Shown here piece after piece: positions 1 to 10,197 of a DNA stretch of 64,000 bases. Location of the stretch: positions 310,001-374,000 of the forward strand of contig NZ_QGDD01000002.1 in assembly GCF_003160695.1 (NCBI RefSeq), written 5' to 3'. Both the position numbers and the translations under genes were made by a program. Below the pieces are notes generated by a model that saw only the letters and a list, made by a program, of their open reading frames with translations, was not told the DNA's origin and did not search any database. Each line of letters opens with the position of its first letter. Position 1 is the stretch's first letter. The DNA is from Nocardioides silvaticus (GTDB lineage Bacteria; Actinomycetota; Actinomycetes; Propionibacteriales; Nocardioidaceae).

Positions 1-448
1 GCCAGATCGCCTGGGCGGCGGCGTAGAGGTAGGCGAACGCCCACGCGACCACGGTGAACGCGGCGCCGACGGCGTAGAGCTCGTCGCGGGTGACGACGTC
101 GTCGTGGAACAGGTAGCGGATCATCGCGTAGGAGACGAACAGGTAGAACGGCACGTGGAAGGCCGCCGAGGCGATGACGACCGCGTCGGAGTCCCTGGTC
201 ACGGCCTCCAGGACGGCGAAGACCATCGCCGGCAGGCCGAGCACCACCGCGACCCAGCTCAGGACCGGCGTGTAGCGGACCGCCCAGGCCGCGATGAGCA
301 CCACGCACATCTGGACCACGCCGACGACCGCGCGGCCCGCTGTGGTTCCGTCGAGGAACGGGTAGGCGAGCACCACGACCAGCTGGGCGACCAGCAGGAC
401 GGCGGATGGGTGCCGGGCGACGGTGCGGACGGCGTCGGGTGGGGCCAC
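1..448 (-). CDS. Integral membrane protein, C-terminus cut by window edge
   Basis: About 149 residues are visible in this minus-strand frame, starting from GTG at 448. Hydrophobic stretches suggest at least five membrane segments, including VLLVAQLVVVLAYPF, VLSWVAVVLGLPAMVFAVLEA and AVGAAFTVVAWAFAYLY. The layout resembles small actinobacterial ion-channel-like proteins (six-helix potassium-channel type), but the pore-loop region would lie past the left edge, so this is only a guess. The frame stays open upstream, so the start could be further out; GTG 448 is the first start codon directly before the hydrophobic part. It is divergent from the mce operon. Confidence 0.55.
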   Translation of the reverse strand, partial: MAPPDAVRTVARHPSAVLLVAQLVVVLAYPFLDGTTAGRAVVGVVQMCVVLIAAWAVRYTPVLSWVAVVLGLPAMVFAVLEAVTRDSDAVVIASAAFHVPFYLFVSYAMIRYLFHDDVVTRDELYAVGAAFTVVAWAFAYLYAAAQAIW

Positions 449-591
449 GGAGCGGAACTGTACGACGGAACATCCGTGATTATCGGATCGGACACGTTCA
501 GGACATTTGACCCGATAGCGTGACACACCGCGGTCCGGACTCGTTGGTGACATGTGTAACGGGTCACAGTATGGTTCGTTGACCACGTAAC

Positions 592-605
592 GAGAACACG
601 TTCTA
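592..605. promoter_or_regulatory. KstR-type operator upstream of the mce operon
   Basis: The core AGAACACGTTCT fits the KstR consensus TnnAACnnGTTnnA except for the first base. A TAGTAT -10-like hexamer (604-609) overlaps its right arm, so bound repressor would block polymerase. The mce4 operon is a classical KstR target in mycobacteria and rhodococci, and a kstR gene lies in this window. Confidence 0.8.
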
Positions 606-618
606 GTATTGCTGCGAC

Positions 619-645
619 ATGGTGTCAGTCAGGCGGGGGAGGTGA
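619..645 (+). other. Possible leaderless 8-codon leader ORF before yrbE4A
   Basis: ATG at 619 lies 9 nt after the TAGTAT hexamer. It opens an 8-codon frame whose TGA stop (643-645) overlaps GTG 642, the proposed yrbE4A start, as GTGA. The GGGGGAGG ribosome-binding stretch sits inside its last codons. This could couple translation into yrbE4A. It rests only on the arrangement and may be chance. Confidence 0.3.
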
Positions 646-1424
646 CCGGGTTGGCGTTCAGCGCTGCTTCGGTCATCCGTGGACCCGGCGAGATGGCGGT
701 CATGACCGTCGAGGTCACCAAGCGGATCTTCACCAAGCCGTTCCAGTTTCGCGAGTTCATCGAGCAGGCCTGGTTCATCACCAGCGTGACGCTGATGCCG
801 ACGATCCTGGTCTCGATCCCCTTCGGCGCCGTCATCTCGCTGCAGGTCGGGAACCTCACCGGTCAGCTCGGCGCCCAGTCCTTCGCCGGTGCCACCGCGG
901 TGCTGGCGACGGTCCGCGAGGCCGCGCCGATCGCCGCGGCGATGATCATCGCCGGTGCCGCCGGCTCCGCCATCTGCTCCGACCTCGGCGCGCGCAGGAT
1001 CCGCGAGGAGATCGACGCGATGGAGGTGCTCGGCATCGACCCGCTCGAGCGGCTCGTCGCGCCTCGGGTCGTCGCGACCATGTTCGTCGCCGCCATGATC
1101 AACGGCATCGTGATCGCCGCCGGCATCGGGGGCGGCTACTTCTTCACCGTCATCGTGCAGGACGGCTCGGCCGGAGCGTTCCTCTCCTCCTTCACGGCGC
1201 TCGCCTCGCTGCCCGACCTCTACATCGCCATGATCAAGGCGATCATCTTCGGCTTCCTGGCCGCGATCGTGGGGGCCTACAAGGGCCTCAACGCCGGCGG
1301 TGGGCCTCTCGGCGTCGGCCGCGCGGTGAACGAGTCGGTCATCGTCGCGTTCATGCTGCTGTTCTTCCTCAACGCGGTGATCTCCGCGATCTACTTCCAG
1401 GTCGTTCCTCCGGTGGGGCTCTGA
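642..1424 (+). CDS. yrbE4A: Mce4-type permease subunit YrbE4A
   Basis: An MlaE/YrbE-family integral membrane permease of the Mce4 lipid importer, which takes up cholesterol and other sterols in mycobacteria and rhodococci. Diagnostic parts are FREFIEQAWFI, LVSIPFGAVISLQVG, SAICSDLGARRIREEIDAMEVLGI (the EExDAxEVxG coupling motif thought to contact the ATPase) and the C-terminal LNAVISAIYFQVVPP. About 260 residues, as usual. GTG 642 is proposed because it overlaps the stop of a short leader ORF; TTG 651, 8 nt after GGAGG, is a good alternative. First gene of the operon behind a KstR site. No ATPase subunit (MceG) lies in the window, which is normal because it is encoded elsewhere. Confidence 0.93.
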   Translation: MTGLAFSAASVIRGPGEMAVMTVEVTKRIFTKPFQFREFIEQAWFITSVTLMPTILVSIPFGAVISLQVGNLTGQLGAQSFAGATAVLATVREAAPIAAAMIIAGAAGSAICSDLGARRIREEIDAMEVLGIDPLERLVAPRVVATMFVAAMINGIVIAAGIGGGYFFTVIVQDGSAGAFLSSFTALASLPDLYIAMIKAIIFGFLAAIVGAYKGLNAGGGPLGVGRAVNESVIVAFMLLFFLNAVISAIYFQVVPPVGL

Positions 1425-1425
1425 C

Positions 1426-2265
1426 ATGGCAGTTGTTTCCGAGCTCGCGGGCGACGCCCTCCAGGCGCGCCGCCGCTCCCTGGAGCAGTACGGCGACCAG
1501 CTGCTGTTCTACGTCAAGGCGATCGTCTGGGTGCCCGCCGCGATCAAGCGCTACCCCCGCGAGATCACCAACACCCTGGCCGAGGTCGCCTTCGGCGCGG
1601 GCGGACTGAGCGTCATCGCGGGCTCGGTCGGCGTCATCGCGTTCATGTCGTTCTTCGCCGGCACCGAGGTCGGTCTCCAGGGCTACGCATCGTTGAGCCA
1701 GATCGGCGTGGCCAAGTTCAGCGCCTTCATCTCCGCCTACTTCAACACGCGCGAGGTGGCGCCCCTGGTCTCGGCGATCGCACTCGCCGCCACGGTCGGT
1801 TGCGGCTACACCGCCCGCCTGGGCGCGATGCGGATCTCCGAGGAGATCGACGCCCTCGAGGTGATGGCGGTCCCGTCGCTGCCGTTCCTGGTGACGACGC
1901 GCATCATCGCGGCGTTCGTCGCCGTGATCCCGCTCTACATCGTGGCGCTGTGCGCGTCGTACCTCTCGCCACGACTCATCGTCGTCTACATCTACGGCCA
2001 GTCCGCCGGCACCTACGACCACTACTTCCTGCAGTTCCTGCCACCGATCGACATGCTCTGGTCGTTCGGCAAGCTGCTGTTCCTGGCGGTCGCGGTCATC
2101 CTCATCCACTGCTACTACGGCTACACGGCCTCGGGTGGTCCCGCCGGCGTGGGCCGGGCCGTGGGCCGGGCGATCCGCACCAGCATCGTGACGATCGTCG
2201 TTGCCGACTTCTTCCTCAGCTTCGCCATCTGGGGCTCCACCACGACCGTGCGGATCACGGGGTAA
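1426..2265 (+). CDS. yrbE4B: Mce4-type permease subunit YrbE4B
   Basis: Second MlaE/YrbE permease subunit, 279 aa, pairing with YrbE4A as the transmembrane core of the sterol importer. It carries VSAIALAATVGCGYTARLGAMRISEEIDALEVM, the family coupling helix, and several hydrophobic helices. ATG follows the yrbE4A stop by one base, so the pair is translationally coupled. The N-terminal 40 residues are longer than in YrbE4A, as expected for B paralogues. Confidence 0.93.
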   Translation: MAVVSELAGDALQARRRSLEQYGDQLLFYVKAIVWVPAAIKRYPREITNTLAEVAFGAGGLSVIAGSVGVIAFMSFFAGTEVGLQGYASLSQIGVAKFSAFISAYFNTREVAPLVSAIALAATVGCGYTARLGAMRISEEIDALEVMAVPSLPFLVTTRIIAAFVAVIPLYIVALCASYLSPRLIVVYIYGQSAGTYDHYFLQFLPPIDMLWSFGKLLFLAVAVILIHCYYGYTASGGPAGVGRAVGRAIRTSIVTIVVADFFLSFAIWGSTTTVRITG

Positions 2266-2272
2266 ACCGCCG

Positions 2273-3586
2273 ATGCTCGTCAACATCCACCACGACTCCG
2301 CCAAGGAGCACAACCGGCTGCTCGTCGCCGGCATCGGCTTCCTGGTGACGATCGCGATCCTCGTCTACCTGTCGATCGCGATCTACAACAAGGACTTCGA
2401 GCGCAACACGATGGTGACGGTCAAGGCCGACCGGGCGGGCCTGCAGCTCGCGAAGTTCGGTGACGTCCGGCTCAACGGTGCCCTCGTCGGCCAGGTCCGC
2501 GAGATCGGCCAGGACGGCGAGGACGCCGAGATCAAGATCGCGCTCGACCCGGAGGCGGCGAAGGAGATTCCCGACAACGTCGAGGTCGAGATCCTTCCGA
2601 CCACGCTGTTCGGCCAGAAGTTCGTCTCGTTCGTCCGGCCGCGGAATCCCTCGGCCGATCCGATCGAGGACGGCGACGTGATCCCCGCCGATCGGGTCGA
2701 CACCAACGTCGAGCTCAGCCAGATCCTCGCCGACCTGTTCCCCCTGCTGCGCGCGGTCCGCCCTGCCGACCTCAACGCCACCCTCAACGCGCTGGCGACG
2801 GCGCTGGAGGGCAGGGGCGAGCAGCTCGGCACGACGATGGACCAGCTGGGCAGCTACCTGTCGGTCATCGACGACCACCTGCCGACGCTGCGGGAGGACC
2901 TGATCGCGCTGGCCGAGGTCGCCGACGCCTACGACCTCGCAGCCCCCGACCTGCTCGACACGCTCGACAACGTCACCGTGACGAGCCGGACGATCAGCGA
3001 GAAGGCTGCCGACCTCGACGTGTTCTTCGCCGATCTCGCCGGTCTGGCACGGACGTCGACGCGGATCCTGCGCAACAACGAGCAGAACATGATCGAGATG
3101 GGGCGGGTGACCGAGCCGGTGCTCGCCCTGCTCGACACCTACTCGCCCCAGCTGCCCTGCCTGATCAAGGGCGCGGCGGCGTACGCCCCGATCCTGTCGA
3201 AGACGTTCGAGGGCAACGTGGTCAAGCAGTACTTCGAGTTCGGGAACGCGCAGTTCCGTGTCTTCGACGAGGACGACCTGATGGAGTACGGCGAGGTCGG
3301 CCACGGTCCGTGGTGCCTGGGTCTGCCGAAGTTCAAGGTGCCCGGCGACCGGGTCCCGCTCGACAACGGCAGCGACATCGACGAGAACCCGCCGACCAGC
3401 CCGATCCCCAACTTCGGGGTGCTCCCCGACATCGACCTGACCAGCGGCTTCGCCGGCAGCCAGGGCGACCAGCAGGTCGTCAACGCCATGCTGGCGGACC
3501 GCACCGGCACCCCGCCCGACGAGTACGGCGCCCTCGGCTCGCTGCTCTACGGCCCGGTCGTGCGACAGGGGGCGAGCGCGGGATGA
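2273..3586 (+). CDS. mce4A: Mce4-family protein MceA
   Basis: MCE-domain protein of 437 aa, one of the six subunits expected to form the periplasm-spanning tube that carries sterol to the permease. One N-terminal membrane anchor (about residues 20-40, LVAGIGFLVTIAILVYLSIA) is followed by the MCE domain (about 45-125, including AKFGDVRLNGALVGQV and LPTTLFGQKFVSF) and then a helical region. ATG 2273 follows the yrbE4B stop by 7 nt and leaves no unusual N-terminal extension. The stop overlaps mceB as ATGA. Confidence 0.92.
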   Translation: MLVNIHHDSAKEHNRLLVAGIGFLVTIAILVYLSIAIYNKDFERNTMVTVKADRAGLQLAKFGDVRLNGALVGQVREIGQDGEDAEIKIALDPEAAKEIPDNVEVEILPTTLFGQKFVSFVRPRNPSADPIEDGDVIPADRVDTNVELSQILADLFPLLRAVRPADLNATLNALATALEGRGEQLGTTMDQLGSYLSVIDDHLPTLREDLIALAEVADAYDLAAPDLLDTLDNVTVTSRTISEKAADLDVFFADLAGLARTSTRILRNNEQNMIEMGRVTEPVLALLDTYSPQLPCLIKGAAAYAPILSKTFEGNVVKQYFEFGNAQFRVFDEDDLMEYGEVGHGPWCLGLPKFKVPGDRVPLDNGSDIDENPPTSPIPNFGVLPDIDLTSGFAGSQGDQQVVNAMLADRTGTPPDEYGALGSLLYGPVVRQGASAG

Positions 3587-4671
3587 CGTCGGCCCACAAC
3601 CGCAACATCGTCTTCTACTCGGCTCTCATCAAGCTGGGCTTCTTCACGGTCGTCTCGGTGCTGGTCACCGGCCTGCTCGTCGTGATCATGGGCAACATCG
3701 GCCTGGGCGGTGGCCGCACCTACTCGGCGATCTTCACCAACGCGAGCACCCTCGAGAAGGGCGACGACGTCCGCGTCGCGGGCGTCAGCGTCGGCGAGGT
3801 CAAGAAGGTCGAGCACTACGAGCGGTCGATGGCGAAGGTGACCTTCCGGATCGACGACGAGATCGACCTGACGACCGTCTCCACGGCCGAGATCCGGTTC
3901 CTCAACCTGGTCGGTGACCGCTACCTGGCGCTCGAGGAGGGTGCCGGCGCCGACGACGCCGAGGTGCTCGACGAGGGCGACACCATCCCGGTCCAGCGCA
4001 CCAGCCCGTCCCTCGACCTGACCGTGCTGTTCGACGGGTTCAAGCCGCTGTTCCAGGCACTGACGCCGGAGCAGGTCAACGAGCTGAGCCTCAACCTGGT
4101 CCAGGTCCTCCAGGGGGAGGGCGGCACGGTCCGGGGCCTCCTCGAGCACACCGCGTCGCTCACGACGGCGCTCGCCGACCGGGACCAGCTCATCGGTGAG
4201 GTCGTCACCAACCTCAGCGAGACCCTCGACACCGTGAACCGCCGCCACAAGCAGCTGAGCAGCCTGGTCATCGAGCTCAAGGACTGGATGACCGACCTCG
4301 CCCGTGACCGCGAGACGATCGGCGGCTCGCTCGACAACATCTCGGCGCTGACCGTCGAGGTGGCCGACCTGCTGCGCCGCGGCCGGCCGCTGCTGAAGCG
4401 CGACATCACCGCCCTGCACGACCTCGCCAAGCTCCTCAACCGACCGGACCAGCGGGCGGAGATCGTCGACCTGCTCGACCGGATGCCGGAGGTGATGTCG
4501 GACCAGATCCGCACCGGCACCTACGGCTCCTGGTACCAGTACTACATCTGCGCCGCCTCGGTCCGTCTCGACCTTCCGGTGCTGGGCGAGATCCCGATCA
4601 TCGACCGGATCGAGCAGCTCTTCTCCAAGTTCGAGTTCAAGTCGACCGTGGAGAGGTGTCAGGACCGATGA
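3583..4671 (+). CDS. mce4B: Mce4-family protein MceB
   Basis: MCE protein of 362 aa with one N-terminal membrane helix (LGFFTVVSVLVTGLLVVIMG), an MCE domain (about residues 45-120, with GDDVRVAGVSVGEVKKVE and RFLNLVGDRYLAL) and a long helical tail ending in a Cys-containing segment (YQYYICAASVRLDLP). ATG 3583 overlaps the mceA TGA. Part of the co-transcribed importer; function inferred from the family. Confidence 0.92.
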   Translation: MTSAHNRNIVFYSALIKLGFFTVVSVLVTGLLVVIMGNIGLGGGRTYSAIFTNASTLEKGDDVRVAGVSVGEVKKVEHYERSMAKVTFRIDDEIDLTTVSTAEIRFLNLVGDRYLALEEGAGADDAEVLDEGDTIPVQRTSPSLDLTVLFDGFKPLFQALTPEQVNELSLNLVQVLQGEGGTVRGLLEHTASLTTALADRDQLIGEVVTNLSETLDTVNRRHKQLSSLVIELKDWMTDLARDRETIGGSLDNISALTVEVADLLRRGRPLLKRDITALHDLAKLLNRPDQRAEIVDLLDRMPEVMSDQIRTGTYGSWYQYYICAASVRLDLPVLGEIPIIDRIEQLFSKFEFKSTVERCQDR

Positions 4672-5660
4672 ACGTCCGGAACGACCGGCGGGTCATGCGA
4701 CTCGGGATCATCACGTTGGTCCTGGTCGCCGTCGTGTCCGCTGCCACCTTCAACCTCGGGAAGTTCCCGGGTTTCCGCGGCACCAAGTACCACGCGGAGT
4801 TCAGTGACGCCAGCGGCATCCACAAGGGCAACATGGTGCAGGTCGGCGGCATCCGCGTCGGCCGGGTCACCGACGTGGTGATCGACCCGGAGAGCAAGGA
4901 CCGGGTGATCGTCTCGTTCGAGATCGACGACGGTGACGTGGAGCTCGGCCCCGACTCCTCGGCGTCGATCGAGGTGCTCAACCTGCTCGGCGAGAAGTTC
5001 CTCGACATCCAGCCCTCCGCCGAGGGTGACCTCGACGCCGGCGCCACCATCCCGCTCGAGAACACCCAGGCCGCCTACGACATCGTCGGCGTGTTCGGCG
5101 ACCTGACGACCACCACCGAGGAGATCGACACCGACCAGCTGTCAGCGGCCCTCGACGTCGTCTCGGGCACGGTGGACGACTCCGCGCCCGAGATCGCAGC
5201 GGCGTTCGACGGGATCGCCCGCCTGTCGCGCAGCGTCTCCCAGCGGGACGAGCAGATCCAGACGCTCTTCGAGAGCTCGCAGGAGGTCACCCAGGTCCTC
5301 GAGGACCGCAGCAAGGACATCGTCCGGCTGATGGGCCGCAGCGACCTGGTCTTCAAGGAGCTCCAGCGGCGCAAGCGGGCCGTGCACGAGCTGCTCGTCA
5401 ACGCACGCACGCTCGCGATCGAGCTGCGGGGGGTGGCGAAGGACAACGAAGCGCAGATCGGACCCGCGTTGAAGGAGGTCGACGACCTCCTCGCCGTGCT
5501 GGTGGACAAGAAGGACCAGCTCAAGGCGACGCTCCACGAGGTCGGTCCCTACGTCGAGATCCTCAGCAACATCATCGGCACCGGCCCCTGGTTCGACGCG
5601 CTCGCCGTCAACCTGGCCTCGATCCCCACCGGTGAGTTCGTCCCGGGCTTCGCGGAGTGA
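4668..5660 (+). CDS. mce4C: Mce4-family protein MceC
   Basis: MCE protein of 330 aa. The N-terminal hydrophobic anchor ([17 protein letters not shown]) is followed by the MCE domain ([18 protein letters not shown], then [16 protein letters not shown]) and a long amphipathic helical region. ATG 4668 overlaps the mceB stop as ATGA. Shorter than MceA and MceD, as often seen for C subunits. Confidence 0.92.
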   Translation: MNVRNDRRVMRLGIITLVLVAVVSAATFNLGKFPGFRGTKYHAEFSDASGIHKGNMVQVGGIRVGRVTDVVIDPESKDRVIVSFEIDDGDVELGPDSSASIEVLNLLGEKFLDIQPSAEGDLDAGATIPLENTQAAYDIVGVFGDLTTTTEEIDTDQLSAALDVVSGTVDDSAPEIAAAFDGIARLSRSVSQRDEQIQTLFESSQEVTQVLEDRSKDIVRLMGRSDLVFKELQRRKRAVHELLVNARTLAIELRGVAKDNEAQIGPALKEVDDLLAVLVDKKDQLKATLHEVGPYVEILSNIIGTGPWFDALAVNLASIPTGEFVPGFAE

Positions 5661-6910
5661 TGGCGATGGTGACCAAGGTGTGGCAGCGGATCGACCGGCG
5701 GCTGGTGCTGCTCGTCGTGCTGCTGATCGGGGTCGGCGCGGTCCTCAACGTGGCGCGGTCCCCGCAGGACATGAAGACCGTGACTGCGTTCTTCCCGCGG
5801 GCGGTCAGCGTCTACGAGGGCACCGACGTCCGGATCCTCGGCGTCAACGTCGGCGAGGTCACCTCGGTGGTGCCGTCGGGCAACGCGGTGCGCGTCGAGA
5901 TGGAGTACGACGCGTCCTACGACCTGCCGGCCGACGCGAAGGCCGTGATCGTCACGCCCACGCTCGTCGCCGACCGTTTCGTCCAGCTGACGCCGACCTA
6001 CGAGAGCGGGCCGAAGCTCCAGGACGGCGCCGAGATCGCGCTGCCGGACACCGGAGTGCCGGTCGAGCTCGACCGCATCTACAGCAGCCTGCAGGCACTC
6101 ACCCGCGCGCTGGGTCCGAACGGGGTCAACCGGAACGGCAGCCTCAACAACCTGCTGAAAGCGGGCAAGAAGGCGCTGGACGGCCAGGGGCGGGCCGGCA
6201 ACGAGATGATCCGGGAGCTGGCTCTCGCGGCCGAGACCTTCGGCGACAGCGCCGGCCCCCTGTTCGCCACCGTCAGCAACCTGGCCGCGTTCACCTCGAC
6301 GCTTGCCGACAACGACCGGCTGGTACGCGCGTTCATGCAAGACCTCGCCGGCGTGTCGCAGACGCTGGCCGACGAGAGCGACGAGCTGCAGCAGGCGGTG
6401 GCGGCGGTCGCCGACGCGGTGGGCTCGGTCGAGTCGTTCGTGCGCGACAACCGGGACGGGCTGGCCAAGTCGATCCGACAACTGTCCACCGTGATGTCGA
6501 CCATCGCCTCGGAGAAGGACAACCTGCGCACGGCCCTCGAGATCGCCCCGACCGCGATGGACTCGTTGCACCTCGGTTTCGACCACACCACCGGCTCGCA
6601 GAACTCGCGAGTCGGCATCGCCGGAGTCGTGTGGACGGCCGACGGCTTCATCTGCAGCCTGCTCCAGCAGAACCCGCTCGCGCCGCGGCCGCTCAAGGAC
6701 CTCGCCTGCGACCTGATCTCCCAGCTGCTGAGCCCGATCATCGACAACCTGCCGTTCGTGCCACCGGGCTACCACCAGTACCTGCCCAAGCAGCAGAAGC
6801 CGGCGTTCGACAAGAAGGAGGGCACACTCAAGGTGCCCGCCACCCCGGACATCACCCAGGTCCCGGCTGACGACCCGAGCCTCGAGGGTCTGCTCGGAGG
6901 TGGCTCATGA
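5660..6910 (+). CDS. mce4D: Mce4-family protein MceD
   Basis: MCE protein of 416 aa with an N-terminal membrane segment ([18 protein letters not shown]), the MCE domain ([32 protein letters not shown] segment) and a helical domain. It ends in a Pro/Gly-rich tail. ATG 5660 shares its A with the mceC TGA (TGATG); a GTG one codon earlier is possible. Same operon and role as its neighbours. Confidence 0.91.
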   Translation: MAMVTKVWQRIDRRLVLLVVLLIGVGAVLNVARSPQDMKTVTAFFPRAVSVYEGTDVRILGVNVGEVTSVVPSGNAVRVEMEYDASYDLPADAKAVIVTPTLVADRFVQLTPTYESGPKLQDGAEIALPDTGVPVELDRIYSSLQALTRALGPNGVNRNGSLNNLLKAGKKALDGQGRAGNEMIRELALAAETFGDSAGPLFATVSNLAAFTSTLADNDRLVRAFMQDLAGVSQTLADESDELQQAVAAVADAVGSVESFVRDNRDGLAKSIRQLSTVMSTIASEKDNLRTALEIAPTAMDSLHLGFDHTTGSQNSRVGIAGVVWTADGFICSLLQQNPLAPRPLKDLACDLISQLLSPIIDNLPFVPPGYHQYLPKQQKPAFDKKEGTLKVPATPDITQVPADDPSLEGLLGGGS

Positions 6911-8271
6911 GGACCAGGCTGACGGCGACCCGGCGGCCGCTCCGCTGGCTGCTCGCGACGGCGCTGGGCGCCTCGCTGCTCACCGGCTGCGACTTCGACG
7001 GCGCCTATGACCTGCCGCTGCCCGGCTCGCCGGTCGACGAGGACGACGCCTTCGAGGTGACGGCCGAGTTCGCCGACGTGCTGAACGTGGTGCCGCGCTC
7101 GCCGGTCATGGTCGACGACGTCGTCGTCGGCGAGGTCACCGAGGTGGAGCGCGTCGGCTGGCACGCGAAGGTGACGCTGCGGATCAAGGACGACGTGGTG
7201 CTCCCCGACAACGCGATCGCCGACATCCAGCAGGTCTCGCTGCTCGGCGAGAAGTACGTCTCCCTGGAGGAACCGACCGAGCAGGAGCCCGAAGGTCGCC
7301 TGGAACAGGGCGATGAGATCGACCTCGCGGTCACCGGGCGCAACCCGGAGGTCGAGGAGGTCCTCGGAGCACTCTCGTTCCTGCTCAGCGGCGGCGGCGT
7401 GGCGCAGCTCGGCACGATCACTCGCGAGGCCAACCTCGTCATGAGCGGCCGGGAGGACCGGCTCAAGGCGATGCTCGGGTCGCTCGAGGGGGTCCTCGCC
7501 ACGCTGGACGGGCAGAAGACCGACATCATCCGCGCGCTCGAGTCGATGAACAACCTCGCCGCGACGCTCAACGCCGAGAAGAAGGTGATCGGCGACGCCC
7601 TCGACGCGGTCGGTCCGGCCATCGACGTGCTCGCCGACCAGCACGACGAGCTGATCGGGATGCTGAGCGCCCTCGAGGAGCTCGGCCGGGTCGGTACCCG
7701 GGTCATCAACGCGAGCAAGGAGGACGTGCTCAAGATGCTCGAGCACCTTGCTCCCGTGCTCGAGGGGTTGCACGGCGCCGGGCACGCGCTCGGTCCCGGG
7801 CTCAACCTGCTCGTCAGCTTCCCGTTCCCCAAGGCGGCCAACGACATCGTCCAGGGCGACTACGCCGACACGATCGCGCGTGCCGACATCGACCTCGACA
7901 ACCTCTTGAAGAACATCGGCATCCCCGAGATCAACCTGCCCGACCCGGGCGAGGTCCTCGGCGCGGTCGCGCGCTGCCTGCGCAGCGGCTCCCTGGCCAG
8001 CACGGCGTGCGCCAAGGTGCTGCGAAGCGTCGACCTGCTCTCCGACCTCAAGCGGCAGTGTCGAGCGCCGGACATGCGCAACAGCCCGGTCTGTCGTCTC
8101 CTCAACGCCCTGCCCGACCTCGACCTGCAGAGCCTGCTCAGCGGTGGGCAGCTGCTCGGGTCGAGCTACGGGCCGACCGGCGGTGTCGACGGCCTGTCGC
8201 AGGAGCTGGTGCGCGGTCCCGACCCGGAACCGGCGGACGACACGGCCGGCCTGGTGGGGGTGACGACATGA
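6907..8271 (+). CDS. mce4E: Mce4-family lipoprotein MceE
   Basis: MCE-family lipoprotein of 454 aa. The N-terminus has Arg residues, a hydrophobic stretch and the lipobox LLTGC with lipidated Cys28, the hallmark of the E subunit. The MCE domain follows ([35 protein letters not shown]). The C-terminal region contains spaced Cys residues ([32 protein letters not shown]) that may form disulfides. ATG 6907 overlaps the mceD stop. Confidence 0.93.
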   Translation: MRTRLTATRRPLRWLLATALGASLLTGCDFDGAYDLPLPGSPVDEDDAFEVTAEFADVLNVVPRSPVMVDDVVVGEVTEVERVGWHAKVTLRIKDDVVLPDNAIADIQQVSLLGEKYVSLEEPTEQEPEGRLEQGDEIDLAVTGRNPEVEEVLGALSFLLSGGGVAQLGTITREANLVMSGREDRLKAMLGSLEGVLATLDGQKTDIIRALESMNNLAATLNAEKKVIGDALDAVGPAIDVLADQHDELIGMLSALEELGRVGTRVINASKEDVLKMLEHLAPVLEGLHGAGHALGPGLNLLVSFPFPKAANDIVQGDYADTIARADIDLDNLLKNIGIPEINLPDPGEVLGAVARCLRSGSLASTACAKVLRSVDLLSDLKRQCRAPDMRNSPVCRLLNALPDLDLQSLLSGGQLLGSSYGPTGGVDGLSQELVRGPDPEPADDTAGLVGVTT

Positions 8272-9533
8272 GCAGAGGCGTACGCGTCCGCATCGCAGCG
8301 TTCATCGTGCTGAGCGCGGTCGGCATCACCTACATCACCGCAACGTACCTCGGGCTGGTCGACAAGATCACGGGCCGTGGCATCACGGTCACGGCGACCC
8401 TGCCCGGCTCCGGCGGCCTCTTCGAGGGCAGCGAGGTGACCTACCGCGGCGTGAAGATCGGCAAGGTCACCAAGATGAAGCCGACCGCGGAGGGCATCGA
8501 GCTCGAGCTGGCGCTGGAGGAGGACACCAAGCTCCCGGTCGACTCCTCGATGTACGTCCACAACCTCTCCGCCGTCGGTGAGCAGTACCTCGACTTCCAG
8601 CCCGAGGACGAGGACGGCCCCTACGCCGAGGACGGCACCGTCTTCGACGGCAACGAGACCTCGCTGCCCGTCGACGAGGCGGACCTGCTGATCGACATCG
8701 ACGACTTCGTCGGGTCGGTCGACAAGCAGGCGCTGCGCGTGGTGATCGAGGAGCTCGGGCTGATGTTCACCGACACCGGCCGCGACCTGCAGGCGCTCCT
8801 CGACAACGGCTCGGTGTTCATCGAGGAGGCCTCCTCGCACACCGAGGAGACAGTGGAGCTGCTGCGCAACGGGCTGACCGTGCTGCGCACTCAGGCCGGA
8901 CAGAAGGAGAACATCCGCTCTTTCGCCCGCGACCTCTCCACGCTCACCGCGGCTCTCCGCGGCAGCGACAAGGACCTGCGCAAGGTGCTCTCCAGCACGC
9001 CGGGGGCGGCCCGCGAGCTCCAGAAGCTGCTCGAGAAGGTGGAGCCCACGTTGCCGGTCCTGTTCGGGGACCTGGTCACCGTGGACCAGATCGTCCTGGC
9101 CAACCTCGCCGGTGTCGAGCAGCTCCTCGTCACCTACCCGACGCTGATGGCGGGCGGTCCGACGGGCTCGACCCGTGACGGCTGGGGGCACATCAACGTC
9201 CAGCTCGACTACAGCGTGCCGCCCTGCACCGACGGCTACCTCCACCCGAGCAAGTGGCGCAGCCCGCACGACCTCACCGACGCGCCGTACTACCCCGCGA
9301 AGTGCAACTCTCCCGCGCCGTACGTCCTCCGGGGACCGAAGTACGTGCCGGCCCGCCGCGGCAACGCCGCGACGCCTCGCGTCTACAGTGGCACCTACGA
9401 CCCGGTGACGGGCGAGGCGCCGGGCGTCCGCGATGAGGAGGGCCGTCAGGTCGCCTTCCGTCAACCGGGGAACCTGTCGGTCCTGGGAGGGGATGCGTGG
9501 AAGTGGCTGCTCGTGGGTCCGGTGACTCGTTGA
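8268..9533 (+). CDS. mce4F: Mce4-family protein MceF
   Basis: Last MCE subunit, 421 aa: N-terminal anchor (RIAAFIVLSAVGITYITATYL), MCE domain (FEGSEVTYRGVKIGKVTKM, YVHNLSAVGEQYLDFQPED) and helical tail. ATG 8268 overlaps the mceE stop as ATGA. The end of the gene overlaps the next start (GTG 9497) by about 37 bp, indicating tight coupling. Confidence 0.92.
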   Translation: MSRGVRVRIAAFIVLSAVGITYITATYLGLVDKITGRGITVTATLPGSGGLFEGSEVTYRGVKIGKVTKMKPTAEGIELELALEEDTKLPVDSSMYVHNLSAVGEQYLDFQPEDEDGPYAEDGTVFDGNETSLPVDEADLLIDIDDFVGSVDKQALRVVIEELGLMFTDTGRDLQALLDNGSVFIEEASSHTEETVELLRNGLTVLRTQAGQKENIRSFARDLSTLTAALRGSDKDLRKVLSSTPGAARELQKLLEKVEPTLPVLFGDLVTVDQIVLANLAGVEQLLVTYPTLMAGGPTGSTRDGWGHINVQLDYSVPPCTDGYLHPSKWRSPHDLTDAPYYPAKCNSPAPYVLRGPKYVPARRGNAATPRVYSGTYDPVTGEAPGVRDEEGRQVAFRQPGNLSVLGGDAWKWLLVGPVTR

Positions 9534-10192
9534 CGGTGGGTTCGCCGGGTAAGCAGGGAAGCAGCAACGGGTCGGGGCTCAACACCGCGCTCGTCGTCGC
9601 GGCCGTGGTGCTCGTGCTGGCCGCCGCCGCTCTCGCCTGGCTGATGAACCGCACCTATGACAACCGGGCCGACGCCGTCGGCGACGGTGGCGTCTGGTCG
9701 GTGATCTCGATCGAGCGCGCCGATGCGTCGGCCGAGGCGCGTTCAGGTCGCGCCGGCGAGGACGTCGGCGGCGGCACGGTCCAGGCGATGGACCCCGCGC
9801 CGAAGGCGGAGCAGGAGCGCACCGCTGCGCAGATCGAGGCCGCGACCGCGATGGCGGACGCCTTCCTCAACCTCCAGTACGACGAGATCGAGACCGACAT
9901 CGAAGAGGTGAAGTCGCTCGCCACCGGGGCTTTCCTTCGGCAGTACACGAAGGCGTCGGAGGACCTCGCGAAGCTCACCCGGCGGGCGCAGGCGACCCAG
10001 ACCGGCGAGGTCGACTGGGCCGGGCTCGTGGCCGGCGACGACGACAGTGCCACCGTGATCGTCGCGACCTCGGGCACGGTCGCCAACAAGCTGACCGAGT
10101 TCGAGCCGGTGGCGCGGACCTACCGGCTCCAGCTCGAGATCGACCTCGTCGACGGCCAGTGGCTCACCAGCGACCTGCAGTACGTGAGGTGA
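9497..10192 (+). CDS. Mce-associated membrane protein
   Basis: A 231-aa protein with one membrane helix (TALVVAAVVLVLAAAALAWLM, about residues 32-52) and an extracytoplasmic domain with an NTF2-like pattern (TAMADAFLNLQYDEIETDIEEV ... TGAFLRQYTKASEDL). This matches the Mas proteins encoded after mceF in mce operons, thought to stabilise the importer. GTG 9497 lies inside the mceF end. Residues 1-30 are Gly/Ser-rich and likely cytoplasmic. Confidence 0.85.
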   Translation: MEVAARGSGDSLTVGSPGKQGSSNGSGLNTALVVAAVVLVLAAAALAWLMNRTYDNRADAVGDGGVWSVISIERADASAEARSGRAGEDVGGGTVQAMDPAPKAEQERTAAQIEAATAMADAFLNLQYDEIETDIEEVKSLATGAFLRQYTKASEDLAKLTRRAQATQTGEVDWAGLVAGDDDSATVIVATSGTVANKLTEFEPVARTYRLQLEIDLVDGQWLTSDLQYVR

Positions 10193-10197
10193 CCGGC

